NCBI RefSeq assembly: GCF_000189635.1
Contig: NW_002476421.1
Span: 1 to 64,000 of the forward strand
Length of the DNA: 64,000 nucleotides
Reading direction: 5' to 3'
From: Tetrahymena thermophila SB210
Lineage: Eukaryota > Ciliophora > Oligohymenophorea > Hymenostomatida > Tetrahymenidae
Shown: piece by piece, positions 1-13,515 of the stretch
Position numbering within the stretch: the first letter of the stretch is position 1
How the letters are laid out: each line of letters starts with the position of its first letter
Program-made: the position numbers and the translations under genes
The notes under the pieces: model-generated
What the model was told of the DNA's origin: nothing
What the model saw: only the letters and a program-made list of their open reading frames with translations
Database searches by the model: none

Positions 1-2
1 TT

Positions 3-407
3 CTTTTCCACTCTAAGATAATAAGTTGGTGGATTTTAGTAAATCTTATGCTTTTTAACTTTATAGTTTTAATTTATACGATTTATAGCTTATGCAGAGG
101 TATATATATCAAATACTTCAAAGTGAGATTTATAGTATCAAAAGTTTAAGAAACTGAGGTTTCAATTAAATGGAAGCAAATAAGAAACAATTTTAAGTTA
201 AAAAGATATATCATTTCCAAAAAAAATGCACCAATCCCTCTATCAGTGAATGAAATACTTAATTAAAGTGCTGATATTAGTTAATTTAGTAGCTATTCTT
301 CAAAGAATTTTGAAGAAAAATCTGATTGCATAAATGAATTATCTATTAAATGGTAAATAAATCCTCTTAAAGTGAGAGAGATAGCTCTTCCAAAAATTCA
401 AAAATGA
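3..407 (+). CDS. C-terminus of a large cysteine-rich multi-pass membrane protein (5' partial)
   Basis: Reading frame 3 is open from the window edge to a TGA at 405-407 with TAA/TAG read as Gln, giving 134 aa. It begins with a hydrophobic membrane segment (SWWILVNLMLFNFIVLIY), followed by a basic tail. The tail aligns residue by residue with the C-terminus of the 2595-aa protein at 25708-33654: IYIKYFKVRFIVS against LYIKFFQKRFIIS, and LSIKWQINPLKVREIA against LSIKWSMNPMHARHIA. This shows that another full-length, membrane-anchored member of the same family lies mostly to the left of the window. The tail should be cytosolic if the orientation matches the usual positive-inside rule, which is an inference. 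No start can be seen. Confidence 0.8.
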
Positions 408-3400
408 TTTCATTATAAATTTTTAAAATGCCTAAATATATATATGTCATGTTAATTTCCTTTTTAATATTTTTTAAGTGAAAAGTAAAAATAATTATTT
501 TTTTTATTTTAACTTTCCTTCAAAATAATTTTTTAATTTAGATGCTCATTTATTTAGGCTTATGAATTTCTAAATTTTTTATTATATAACCTACCTTATT
601 TAATTTTTTTTAATAAGTTCATAAAAATTAACCTTAATTAATCTATTATCTATATTTAGTAAATATAACAATTTTTATTCTATTTATTTTCTACAAAATT
701 TATAAAAACTTTACACTTTATGAAATTAGGAACTATTACAGTTTAATAAAAATTAAAAAAATTCATATAAATTTAATAGTTTATTTAATAATAATTTAAA
801 AAAATAAGATAAATCTTTGATAAAAATTTTTTTTTCTTTGTCAAAGAATTAAACTTTGATTAAACATTTTTAATTTTTTAATCATTCAAAACCTTTTTAA
901 AAACCTTTTTTTTTTTATTAAATATATGTTAAATATTTTTATTAAAAGTTTCAAAAGTAATATTTATTATTGTATTAAATATATATTTCCTACTCTAGAA
1001 ATAATTATCCGAGTATAGCTATATATCACTAAATTATTTTTTAGTAAATATCTCTATTTTTAATTACTATTGAGATATTAAACTTAATTTTCTTTGCTTT
1101 CTAATTTAACTTAACTATTTTTAGTCCTCCATTTTCTTTAAATATCTAATTGTGTTAGAACAATAAACTGGAAGTGATAAATTTACCTTAGGTACCTAAT
1201 TTTTATATTCTGTGATATTAGATTAAGTATTTATAATATAATTTTAAAAATATATTTTTGGCTATTCATTTTTTAAGCTAAGATCAACCAAACTAATTTA
1301 AATTTAAGCAATTTTTGTTTGTTGAAAAGTATCTTAATCCAAAGGTTTAAAAATTTAATAAAATTTAAAATGGCATAAATAATTTATATCGATTAAAATA
1401 TTTTCCTTAGCTATTATAAAGGATACTTTCTATTTTAGCATCAGAATGTTTCAAATTATTTGAGTAATTTTTTTCTAACATTATTGAATTTAAATATCAA
1501 AGCCTATTATTTAATTGAGTGGTTGTGTTTTTTTCTACTAAAGAAGCTTTTCATAGTGTCTTTACGATTGCTTATAAAATTAAATAAAAATAACTAATTT
1601 TTACATGAATACCTTTTAGAAATTCGGCAGTATTTGTTTTGTTTTTTTTCATTTACAAACTCTTTAATAGATCTAAAAATCTAAGGAGTTTCCTTTAACA
1701 ATTTCAATAGTTTTTCTTCTTCTTTGATTTTTTCACTTTGTTATATTTGACAGCTACTATTTATTCATTGTACTTATACTCAAAAACACATCCAAAACCA
1801 CATTATGAAATGTATGATGATAAGTATATCCTCATATTTTGAATTAATCCTAAATTAATCTCAGATTATCTGAATCAAATATCACTCATACTCTTCTTAT
1901 GTTTCTATAGTGCCTAATATTTAAGTTAAATGTCTTTTCATTGTTTCATGATTAGCAATAATTCCTTATATACAAAATAATTAAAATATTTAACATTTAT
2001 AATAAATTTTTGTTTAATTTGAATAATACATACTATTTATTTTATAAAAAATTTTTTTTATTTACCTTTTTATTTGTTTCTTTTCTTTTAATTTTTTTTT
2101 AATTAAATTATATAAAATTTTTAATTAAATAAGTTTTTTAAAATATTAATGATGAATAATTATTTTTTTATTTTCAATCATGATAATAAAACTAAAAATA
2201 GTTTATGATTTTCCTCAAAAACCTCAAAATTAATTTATATTAGCAATTTCACTTTATTAGATAACATTTATTTATTTTAGATTTTATTTAATTAATTCAA
2301 AAAATAAAAAACAAAATAAAATAAATTCTATATTTAACAGCTAAATAAAAAAGAAAAGAATATTTTTTAAAATTTATTAAATATAAAACTGATATATAAA
2401 AATTAAAAGATTAATAATTTTTTTTATATAAACTTTAAAAAAAATAAAATTTTCTAATATTTTATCAAAATACCTTCCTTCAAAAAGAAAATTTATCTTC
2501 TCATTATTAAATAAAAAGCATAATTCGCTTAGCTTTTATTTTACCTTTAGTTCAATTATATTTGTTTTACATTTTTCATAATAATATATTATTAAATATA
2601 TTTTGAAATTATAGATCTTAGCTTTTTCAAGTTGTAAGGCTGAAGAAAAAATTCTAACACATTCTATTAATATATCTAAAAGAATCTTTACATACCTAAA
2701 AATTATACAAAACATTAAAAAAAATAAAATAATGAAATTAGTTTGTATATTAATTATTTATAATAGATAAAAACATAAGAACACATTTTTGAGTAATTTC
2801 AAATTCTTGAAGCACTTTTTGTAATTAAATACTCAATTAAATTCTTTTTGTTTTTTTCGATATTTGAATATCAAAAAAAAAGGTAATATTTAAATGAATG
2901 ATTATAAAATACCTATTAAAAAATATCAATCTATTGTTTTTAATTTATAGAGTGAATCCAACTAATAATATATGTTTTAATGAAAATTTAATTTAATATC
3001 ATTCTTATAGATTTTGAAAAATGTTAAGTAAAGTATATTAGATTTTATTAAAATTATTTCTGAAATAATATCCTTAATTAATTTTATTTGTAAACTTATG
3101 AGTACAAATTCATTATACTATTTAAAAAAGAATAGATGAGAGAAATTAAGAAAATTATGGTAAATTATATTTAACTTATCTATAAATACTTTTAATATTA
3201 GATTTTTTACTTTTTTAGTGCCAAAAGAATAATAATTTTCTTACTTTATTTTTTTTCATTTAGTTTTCCCAATTTAATAAAATGATAATTAATGTTTTTC
3301 AAATAACTCAATTTGAATAAAATTTTAAAATTAAAATAATATTTAAAAATATGATGTATTTGACAGTAATTATGATTTTAAAAATGTATTTAATTTAAAA

Positions 3401-3656
3401 AAGGAAAGTTTAATTCAATTACTTTAAACATTTATTGACAAAAGAAAATTGCTCTCTTTATTAAATTATTAGTGTTGAATATAGATTAAGATATTTAATA
3501 ATTTTTTCGGATATTTAATTTCTAAACATTATTTATTCTAAAGTGATTTTTACCCACAAGAAGATTAATTTGTTTGATAACATTAGATAATGTACAATTT
3601 CATTTCGTGCTTATAATCTTATTTATAAAATAAGGAATAACAAAAAAGTAAGAAAG
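408..3656. other. Spacer with degenerate antisense kinase remnant; start of the ~10-kb duplicated unit
   Basis: There is no intact gene on either strand. Roughly 900-1260 resembles the sequence that follows the Cys-rich genes at 5400-5800, 15850-16090 and 21380-21600. Roughly 1260-3656 is repeated at 11050-13515 with small indels. A decayed protein-kinase-like stretch on the minus strand is listed separately. Confidence 0.6.
1100..1850 (-). pseudogene. Decayed protein-kinase-like remnant (copy 1)
   Basis: On the minus strand a Gly-rich-loop-like motif (CGFGCVFEYKYNEQIVAVK) is encoded around 1740-1825, including a VAVK lysine. After a frameshift comes an alpha-C-like stretch (EEEKLLKLLKETPQIFRSIK) at about 1650-1730. 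Further along are a catalytic-loop-like LAKENILIDINYL near 1380-1415 and a KIAQIQ..VDLS stretch near 1270-1330. The order matches a protein kinase N-lobe, catalytic loop and DFG region. At least two frame changes and in-frame TGA codons interrupt it, although introns could explain some of these. The same pieces with the same breaks occur at 11040-11700. What is seen is the motif order; kinase origin is inferred from it. Confidence 0.45.
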
Positions 3657-5197
3657 ATGTAAACTTACAAATATTTCCTATTCTTTTTAAGCATAAACTA
3701 TTCAATAATTTAAAGAGTACTTGCTCAAGTTTACTATAACTATCATGATTTAGGTAGCAATTTAAAAGAATTAAGTCCTTTATTAATCAGTGAAAATATA
3801 TCTAAATAAACCCATTCAATCAAAGTAGAATCAGAAGGTTTGAAAAGTCTTATAGGGGCTAGCTGCCAAGCTATATTTGAACTTAGTATCTCCTCACCTA
3901 GGTAAAGCTATATTTAAATCAATATTTAAGTAAATTTTACGAAATCTAAATATAATTAGGAATATATCTTTTATAATTTAAGATTAATCTTAGAGAATTT
4001 TACACTTAACTCTAAGTTAGTCAATATATAACTTCACTATATAGCAAATAGTTGACTAATCTTACTTAATTTACACTATATTTTCTTATGGAAATGAAGA
4101 AAACGTTTGGAACCTATTTAAAATTAAAGGATTAAGGTAAATAATTTTTCATAAATGGAATATCATCATCTAAATATCTTTGAATTTTATTTCAATTTAT
4201 TTTATAAATTATATTTGATTAAAATAGGTTATTCATAAATATAAATAATTATTAGCTAAAATAAAATATTTCTTATCAAAATATTAACTCTTCATTTCTA
4301 AGACTACTATTAACATGTAATGAATAATAATTCTTTCATCCTATTTATTAGCGCTGTGAAAATTGCCACCCTAATTGCAAAGGTTGCACAGAATATAAGA
4401 AGTGCAAAGATTGTTAAAAAGCACCTGGTAAAAATGAGAGGTAGGACTAACTTGCAGATGGGTTTTGTGATCCTTGTCCATCAGGATAAACTTGGAGACC
4501 TAATAATATATGTAATGGTTGTTCAGATACATGCAATTGTGATAATAAAAAATAATGCATTTCCTGTAAAGATAGTAGTAAAAATTAGCTTAATGTCGAA
4601 AGAAACACATGCGAACCATGTTAGTTAGACTAAAGATATTATATTGAAGGATAATTTTGCAAAAGATGTAATATTATTTGTAAGACATGCAAAGGACCAT
4701 CTGATAGTGATTGTTTATAGTGTATTGACGGAGCTAAAAAATATGAAGATGGAAGTTGCAAATATAACAATTAAAATCCTAATGATTGTGTTTCTCCTTA
4801 CAAATAAGATAAATCTTAAAATTGTGTTTTATGTAATTAAGATGGCTAGTATGCTAAAGATAAAAATTGTGTTGAATGTTAAGCTGATTTAAAATGTTAA
4901 AAGTGTTCACCTGAGACATAATGTACTTAATGCTCTTAGGGATATTTCTTAAAAGGAAACGTATGTCAGTAATGCCCACCTTAGATGAACTGCTTAACTT
5001 GCATAAATGAAAACTCATGCGAATCTTGTGAACCAGGTAAATTTATTTAAAAGGATGGAAAATGCGATAAATGTGAATAAGGATATTACATAGAAAGTAA
5101 ATATTGTAGATAATGTAAAATTGGATGTAGTAGCTGTACATCATACTTTAAATGTGATTAATGCATGCCATAGTTTTATAAATTAAAAACGGGATGA
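3657..5197 (+). CDS. Secreted cysteine-rich repeat protein, 438 aa (copy A1)
   Basis: There are three exons: 3657-3901, 3960-4136 and 4303-5197. The GT..AG introns are 58 and 166 nt, and the spliced length of 1317 nt is divisible by 3. The protein starts with a hydrophobic signal peptide (MQTYKYFLFFLSINYSIIQ). A short N-terminal domain of about 120 residues follows, and then Cys-rich repeats to the end (CENCHPNCKGC, CKTCKGPSDSDC, CEQGYYIE). The spacing resembles furin-like or growth-factor-receptor cysteine-rich repeats, which are widespread in ciliate surface proteins. No C-terminal membrane segment or GPI-type hydrophobic tail follows the last repeat (QFYKLKTG), so secretion is the simplest inference. 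It is a tandem paralogue of 13516-15499: the first two exons have identical lengths (245 and 177 nt) in both copies, while exon 3 is about 440 nt shorter here. The ligand and role are unknown. Confidence 0.82.
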
Positions 5198-7779
5198 TAA
5201 ATAACAAATTAATTCTAATATTATAATTTTATTTAATATTTATTTGTAATATTTAAAATAAAGTTTTATTTAAGCTAATAACTTAATTTACTTTAAATCT
5301 TTAAAAAACATTACTTTGATTTTTTGAGAGTTTTCAAAATTTTGTTTTAATAAAATATTTTTAAATTTTCATCCACTTTATTTGCTTAATCCTTGATATT
5401 AAGCATTTATTAGTATAAAATTAAAGTCAAACTTTAATTTAACACTAAAAAGTTTTATATTTTAAAAAAGTAATTAAATTTCTTAATGTTTTATAAAATA
5501 TTTTACTAACATCTTAAAAATGTTTACTTAATATATATTTGATAATATTTGTGTTAAATAAATCACTAAACTGTTTTTCAATAAAAATCTCTATTTTTCA
5601 TTTTAATTGAGAGATAAAAACTTAATTCTTTCTTTTCTAATTTATATTAATATTTTTAGTTCTCCATTTTCTTTAATATAAATATATATTGTTTTAGCAT
5701 AAAAAATAATAGGGAAGTGATAAATAGCAGTAATTGATACCTAATCTTTATATTAATCCATATTTTAGATAAATATTTTATAATATTTTAATATTATTTA
5801 GAAATATATTTTAGCTAATTTATAAAGCTTAGATCAATTTCATCTCAAGTATAAAATAGTTTTAATTATAAGCAAATTAAATTTCTCTTAAGAAATTAAG
5901 ATAAATAAAGATTTTATCAGAGATATTCTAAGCTAAACGAATAAAAAATATGTATTAATGAGCTTGAATATCATATATATATTTTTCATATATATTTTAA
6001 TATTCTTTTAGTTTTTATCTAAACTATTTTTAAAAATGTGTTTAAAGTAAAATAAAATTGTGGTTTGAAATTTACTTTCATAACTTTCAATTAAAATATT
6101 CTAACTGGAAGGAGTAGCCAAATTCTTAAATATTTGACTAATATAATTAATTTTACATGTTCATCTTTCAGAAAATAAGGTTATTGATCACTTACTAGAT
6201 TTATAATTAACCATTTTTCATAATATTTAATCTAATTAATATATATCTTTTTATGTTTGTGTTATATTTAAATATTAAAAGCACATGATCTTTCAGCCTA
6301 ATCTTAAGAGTTTTTAAAATCATATTTGATGAATTAATTATTCTCTTTTTGTATTTTAACAATTTCACATGAAGTTTTTTTAAATATACTTTTGAGATAG
6401 CAAAATGGTTAAGAATAGAATAGTTTGATTCAAAAAATATAAGAAAGCTAAAAGCAATAAAATATTTCGAAATATTTATATTTATGGACTGCTAACTAAA
6501 AAGTATTATCAGTTACTATTAAAATTTAAAATAAAATTTATGATATATATTAGCATGAAAAAATATTAGTAGCCCCTATTTTTATCAAGTAGAATTAATA
6601 AAAAAGGGTTCAATTAAAAAGTTAATTACTTAAAAAATTAAAAATTTAAAATAAAAAAACTTAATTTTATTTTTTATTTTAACATAAAAAAAACATTAAA
6701 TAAAAATTTTATTTTAAATTAAAAAAAATAGACAAACAATGAATTTAAAAATAAATTATTATAAAAAGATAGATTTTATAATTTATTTTTATATAAGTTA
6801 ATTAATATTTAATTCGATTGTTAATATTTTATTGCTTAAATTTAAAACTTAATGCAAAAATTTGTTAAATTATTTAGAGCTTGTTTTACAATTAATTTAT
6901 TTAGAAAAAATATAAATTAAATTTCTAATTATTTCAGTAAGTTTAACGTTTAAATTGTATTCACTAAAATATAATAAATAATAATTTTAATAATTTCAAT
7001 TAATTATTAAAATAGATTAGTTTTATAAATAAAATTTTTTTGACTTGAAACTGTAAAATTTTGTACTTATTTTTATTGATTATAAAAATAATTTTAATAA
7101 GCTTATTATAATATTTTTCTTAATGAATAATATATACTTTTATATCTATAACAACATTATAAAATTAAAACAGATATCTTACTCTGAGTATAATAAGCTA
7201 TATTATTATTGCTATTTAATTTTACAGCAGATAAAAATAATTTAGTAACTAATACTTTCTTTATTTTTAGATCTTAATAGAACAAAATCAAATTACTAGA
7301 ACCAATTACAAATTTATATTAGATCATTTTTCTTGGGTATTTTAAGGAATAAGAGGTAAGATTAATTAACGAGAGTAAAATTTTTATTTAGATAATAATT
7401 ACATTATTTTTATTTCTTTGATAGTTTTTCAAATTTAAAGAATTTGTTAATGTTTTAGGTTTATTAGGTTGAGATCTTCAATATTTTAGTTATAAACTGT
7501 GAATCCTCATTAATTAATTTTCATCCAATATAATTTTTACTATTTATCCATAGACTTTTAAGGTAATTCTCTTTAAAAAAAATAATTAAATTAAGTAAAA
7601 TTTTATAATTTGAGAAATCACAATAATTACTTATCTTTATATAAATGAAAATTAATTATTTGATTTGCATGAATAGCAAATTAAGATAAATATTGTTTCA
7701 GCCTGAAAATTTAATAATTAATTTTTTAGAAAAATTTACTAATTTTTTGTTTTTTTAAATGTTAAATAGAGGAATAAAA
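5198..7779. other. Duplicated 3' and 5' spacer between Cys-rich genes
   Basis: There is no intact gene. About 5198-6640 is a diverged copy of the sequences that follow the genes ending at 15499 and 21073. About 6830-7779 is a copy of the sequence upstream of the gene at 18602 and, in part, of 10300-11045. On the minus strand of 5580-5850, stretches such as KENGELKIL and RKERIKFLSL hint at more of the decayed antisense coding sequence, but no frame is sustained. Confidence 0.5.
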
Positions 7780-10214
7780 ATGCTAACTATTAGATTTAAT
7801 ACTTTAATCTTTTTAATAATCATTTTAACTTAAAAGATAGGTAATTCATTTTATAATTTTAAATATTTTCTTTATTTTAACATCTATTTATTTTTTCATA
7901 AGTATCTAGAACTTTTATATTTAGCGATTAGACCTTTTAGAAAGAATAGGAAATAATAATAAAATAAGAATTGTTCTCTTTTTAAGATACTTTATGCTCT
8001 ATTTAAATATAATTTGCAAGCAAATATTATAACCAACAGTAAATTAAAAGTTTTTTTTATAGTTTTAAATTAATATATTAAATAAATAAATAAGGTATAA
8101 TTTTACAAGTATTTAACCTGAAAATATTGATGTTTAAAGAATTATTTTAGAAGAAACTAAAGTACAGTTAGATTTTGTAAGAATTCAAAAATATAAAGAT
8201 ATTAAAATTAAAGTCATTTTATCTTACAACAATTAATATTTATAAAATTAGTAACCTATTCTTCAATACAAGTAAATCTGCTTTTTCTTTTTTTAAAATA
8301 AATTTAAATTAGTATAAATTTTAAAAATTCAGAACTCAATGCTTAAATTATACAAATAGCTAGATTCAAAAAAGATTACTATAAAAATCTTGTACTGATA
8401 ATACTTATTATGAAATTGTATACTAAGAATGTATGTAGTGTGGATAATATTGTTATGGTTGTACAAACTATTACTAGTGTAATGATTGTATTAAAAAAGG
8501 TATAAGTGGTAGATATGAATATTTATATGATAAAACTTGTGGTACCTGTAATGATGGATTATCTAGTTCAAAATTTAGTAATCAATGTTAAGGAAAGTCA
8601 GATAAATGTAAAGATATTTCAAGTGATGGTAAATAATGCAATAGTTGCAAAGATAGTAGTCTTTTTATTAACGAAGAATTAGCAACCTGTTAAAAATGTA
8701 ACACTAATAATGGGTGGTATATTAGTGGTTAGTATTGTAGAAGGTGCCCATATCAATGTTTATCATGTAAAGGACCTAATCCTAATGATTGCATTGCTTG
8801 TAGAGATAGATTATTGAAATATGATGATGGAAGATGTGAATTTAATCCTAATTACCGTTGCTCTGATGGTTATTATAAATCTTAATAAAATTGTATTAAA
8901 TGTCCAAGTAAATGTACAAAATGCACATCTGACAAAAAATGTGTTGAGTGTGAAGGAGGTTCTTTTATTATGCAGAATTAATTATGTGAAGATTGTTTGA
9001 TAGGTAAAGGGGAATTCTTTGATGGGAAATAGTGTTCTAAGTGTTCATAATATTGCTAATCTTGTTAAAATTTGTAAACATGCTAAGTTTGCTAAGATAG
9101 CTATTATTTGAAAGAAGATAACTCAGGATGTATGAGTTGTGCTTAAAATAGCTAATATTTTATTGATGAGAAATATTGTAAATTATGTGATTCTAAATGT
9201 TTAACATGCTCTGAAAATAAAACAAATTGTTTATCATGTGTATAAGGGCTTTATTTAACTAAAGACAGTAAGTGTGTTAAATGTGATTAAGACGGATTTT
9301 ACATTGATGGTTCAAAATGCTTGTCTAATGAATGCAAAGATGGCTTTTATTATAACTTAAGTACTAAGAATTGTGGTCCATGCTACAATAACTGTAAAAC
9401 ATGCAAAGGAGGTGGAGAAAAAGATTGTTTAACTTGCTTGAATTTGAATGAATATCTATTTCCAGTAGGATATTGTGGTATTTGTAGAGAAGGAGATGGA
9501 TATGTTTTAAAAGATCAATACTGTATTCAATGTGCTTCAAACTGCTAAAAATGTTCAGGTGATAGTGTAAGTGAATGTATTTCTTGTAAAAGTGGGTATA
9601 ATTTTATGACTGATGGAAGATGCGACAAATGTAATTAAAACCTAGGATAATTTATTGATGGGCTAACTTAAAAATGTAAGGATTGTCATGCTTCATGCAA
9701 AACATGCATAGGAGAAAGGGAGGATTAATGTGATGAATGTCATATAGAATATATAAAAGATGATTAAGAGAAATGTAGAATATGTAAAATAAATGAAGGT
9801 TAGTTTTTGGATCTAGTTGGCAAATGCTAAGTTTGTCATAGAAATTGTTAAACTTGTAATGGAAAAGAGGAAAATAAATGCTTAACATGTAAGCCAGGAT
9901 TTTATAAGGATGAAAGTGATTAAGGAAAATGCGTTTCCTGTGATACAGAAAATGGTTTTTTTATTTCTGAATAATACTGCAGAAAATGTCACTCAACATG
10001 TAAAAAATGCTTTAATTCTTAATCAGAAAATAGTTGTATAGAATGCAATGCTGACCTTTATCTTTTTACTGATGGGAGATGTGATGTATGTGGATAAGGG
10101 TTCTATGTTGAAAATAAAAATTGTAAATAATGTAAATTTGGATGTAAAAGTTGCAGATCAAACTTTAGTTGCGATGTATGTCTACCATAGTTTTACAGAA
10201 AAAAAATTAATTGA
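7780..10214 (+). CDS. Secreted cysteine-rich repeat protein, 751 aa (copy B1)
   Basis: There are four exons: 7780-7840, 7903-8038, 8095-8271 and 8333-10214. Their lengths are 61, 136, 177 and 1882 nt, and the total of 2256 nt is divisible by 3. The first three exon lengths and their phases are identical in the genes at 18602 and 25708. The signal peptide is MLTIRFNTLIFLIIILTQ. A conserved non-repeat domain of about 105 residues follows (FSDQTFQKEQE, VQLDFVRIQKYKDIKIKV). The rest is a continuous series of CxxC/CxxxC repeats (CMQCGQYCYGC, CKTCKGGGEKDC). The last module (CKQCKFGCKSC..CDVCLPQFYRKKIN) resembles the end modules of the other short family members. There is no membrane segment. The segment after about 9320 is closest to 29940-30640 of the giant gene, so the gene is a mosaic. 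Function is unknown; a secreted or surface-associated role is inferred. Confidence 0.85.
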
Positions 10215-13200
10215 CTAAATAAAACAATAGATTTTTGAGGATAAAAAATCTTTGGAAAAAATTATGAAAAAACAATTTTATTGTATATTAATTAAAAAGA
10301 AACAGCATTAATTATTTAAAGATTAAAACCTTTAAATTTAAATAATATATTTTCATTTATTTAATCCGATAGTTTTTATTTTATTTCTTTGTTTTAAAAG
10401 TCAAATCTGAAACATTTTTTAAATTATTGCAAGTTTGTTTGTTTTACAAAATTATGTTTTAAGATTAAATTAATTAAATAAATTTTTAATAAATTAATTA
10501 ATTCTTATTTCTTTAAAAAAAATATAAAGTAAATTACTAATTATTTCAATAAGAATAGATGGATAATGTTTAAAATTATTTTTACTAAAATATGATAGAC
10601 AGTAATTGCAGTAACTTTAATTAATTATTAAAATAGACTTATTTTTTAATAAAACTTGTTTGATTTGAAGCCATAAAACTTTCTTCTTATTTTTATTGAT
10701 TGGGTAAATGTTTTTAATAAGCTTATTATTTAAGTAAATATTTGTTGGATGATACTTTTCTATATATAGTAATACTACTAAATTAAGGCATATCTCTTAC
10801 TCTAGTTTTATAAGTTATACCATAATTAATATTTAATTTTACAAGAGATAAAAATAATTTAGGAATACTTTCTTTTTTAGACTTTAATAGAACAAGATCA
10901 AATTAATAGAACTAATTAAAAACTTATATTTATTCATTTTTCTGGAATCTTAAAGAAAAATAACAAAGAGAAATAGAGGCAAGTAAAATCTTTAAATTAA
11001 TAATAATTACATTCTTTTTATCCCTTTGATAGTTTTTCAAATTTAAAGAACTTATTAATATTTATATAATTTTAGATATAAATTTTGGTTATTTTTTAAG
11101 CTTATACCAACCAAACTTTAAAATAATCTAATTTTAAGCAATTTTTGTTAACTTGAAAAGTATCTTAATCTGAAAGTTTAAAAATATAATAAAATTTTAA
11201 ATAGCATAAAATATTTACATGAATTAAAATCTTTTTCTTGGCTAACTTAAAGAATACTTTATGTTTTAACATCAAAATATTTGAAATTGTTTTAGTAATT
11301 TTTTCAAAGACTGTTGATCTGAATACCAAAGCCTATTTTTAGTTGAGTAGTTGTGTTTTTTTAGAACCAAAGAAGCTTTTTATAGTGTCTTTAAGATTGC
11401 CTAAAAAATTTAATATTTTTAAAAATTAATATTAATTTTTACATGAATATTTTTTAGAAATCATGCAGAGTTTTACTTTTTTTTTCATTTACAAACTCTT
11501 TAATAGATCTAAAAACATAAGGAGTTTTCTTTAAAAATTTCAATATTTATTCTTCTTCTTTGATTATTTAACTTTGCTACATTTGGCAGCTACTATTTAT
11601 TCATTTTACTTAGCCTCAAAAGCACACCCAAAACTACCTTGTGAAATGAATTATGATTAATAAGCTTACACCATTTTTTTGAATTCATAGTAAATTAATC
11701 TTAGATTATTTGTATCAAAAACCATACTCTTCTTATGTTTCTACAAGTAGTGTCCTAAATAATTTGTTAAAATTTTTCTATATGTGCCTATTTTTAAGTC
11801 TTGTCATTATTCCATGGTTAGTAATAATTGCTGATATATAAAATAATTAAAATGTTTAACAAATAAGAACAAATTTTTGTATAATTTTAAATTATAAAAA
11901 AATTTTAATTAAAAAAGTAGAAAAATTATTAATGAATGAATGATTATTTTTTTATTAATAATGATGATAAAAAAGCTAAAAATAGATTATGATTTTCCTC
12001 AAAAACCTCAAAATTAAATTTATTTTATTGCTAAGAGATAAATTTAAATAATAATTAATTTATATTAAGTAATTTTACTTAATTAGATAATTAATATTTG
12101 TTTATTTTAGATTCTATTTTATTTTAATTTCAAGAAATAAAGACCAAAATAAAATAAATTCTATTTATAAGAGCAAAATAAAAAAGAAAAGAATAGTTTT
12201 TAAAATTATGTAAATATAGTCTGATACATAAAAATTAAAATATTAATAATTTTTTTTTGAATTTAAACTTTTCAAAAATTAAATTTTCTAATATTTAATC
12301 AGAATACCTTCCTTAAAACATATAAATTATCTTCTAATTAATCAAATAAAAAGCATAATTCATTTAGTTATTATTTTACCTTTTTTAGTTCAATTATATT
12401 TTTTTTATATTTTCATAATAATATATTAATAAATATATTTTGAAATAAATTTTTTATATTAAATTTTATCTATTTCGATAAATCTTAGCTTATGAATTGT
12501 AAGGCTCTTGAAAAAAATTCTAAGACTTTCTATTAATGCATCCAAAAATATCCTTACATACCTAAAAACTACACAAAAAATTAATAAAAATAAATGAAAT
12601 GTGGTTTGTATATTAATTATATAAAGACCGATAAAAACATATCTTTGAGTAATTTTAAATGCTTCAAGTGCTTTTTGTTATTTAATACTCAATTAATAAA
12701 GTCTTTTTGTTTTTTTCCATGTTTGAAAATTAAAAACTAAGGTAATATTTATATGAATGATTAAAAAGTACCTTACAACAAATATCAACCTATTGTCTTT
12801 TAATTAATAGAGTGAAATCCAACTAATAATTTATTTTTTAGTGAAAATTCAATGGAATAACATCCTTTTAGATTTTGAAAAATGTTAAGTAAAGTATATT
12901 AGATATTATTAAAATTATTTCTATATCCTTAATTAATTTTATTTGTGTATATTTAAGTGTAATTTCATAATACTATTTAAAAAAATATAGATGAGAGAAA
13001 TTAAGAAAGTCATGGTAAATTTTATTTTACTTATCTCTAAATGCTTAAATGGTATTCTATTTTTTACTCTGTTATTACCAAAAGATCAATAATCTTCTTA
13101 CTTTTTTTTTTTCATTTAGTTTTCCTAATCTAATAAAATATTAATTTATGCTGTTTCAAATAACTCATATGAATAAAATTTTAAAATTAAAATACTATTT

Positions 13201-13515
13201 AAAAATATGATGTATTGGATAGTAATTATTATATTAAATATGTAATTAATTTATAATATTAAAGCTTAATTCAATTAATTTTAAAATTCACAAAGACAAA
13301 AGAAATAATTACTTTTTATCAAATTACAATTTATGAGTGTTTACTGTAGTTTTACATATCTAATGTAATGATAGAAGATTAAGATAATTCTAAACTTTAA
13401 TTATTATTAATTTGATTTTTATACACAATAAGATTGCTTAACTTTAGATAATTTACAATTTCTTTTCATGATTATAATATAATTAAATATAAAAGAATAA
13501 GAAAAAGTAAGAAAG
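10215..13515. other. Second copy of the spacer block with antisense kinase remnant
   Basis: There is no intact gene. About 10300-11045 matches the sequence upstream of the genes at 7780 and 18602. About 11050-13515 matches 1260-3656. The block directly precedes the second copy of the short Cys-rich gene, as expected for a tandem duplication of about 10 kb. Confidence 0.55.
11040..11700 (-). pseudogene. Decayed protein-kinase-like remnant (copy 2)
   Basis: This is the counterpart of the remnant at 1100-1850. On the minus strand SQGSFGCAFEAKQNEQIVAAK (Gly-rich loop plus lysine) lies at about 11580-11660. EEQILKFLKKTPYVFRSIK lies in a shifted frame at about 11490-11570, and LAKKKILIHVNI, which aligns with LAKENILIDINY of copy 1, lies near 11210-11250. 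The catalytic-loop aspartate context is degraded. The frame shift sits at the same place in both copies, so the break predates the duplication, unless it is an unrecognised intron. Confidence 0.42.

Noticed and set aside
3902-3959. A shorter intron starting at gtaaattttacg inside the first intron of gene A1
   Set aside because: The paralogue at 13761-13818 lacks that GT. Only the 58-nt intron is conserved in both copies and keeps frame.
4320-4892. Two + strand open frames of 102 and 82 codons under the standard code
   Set aside because: They are alternative-frame readings of exon 3 of the Cys-rich gene 3657-5197. The true frame gives regular CxxC repeats with TAA/TAG as Gln.
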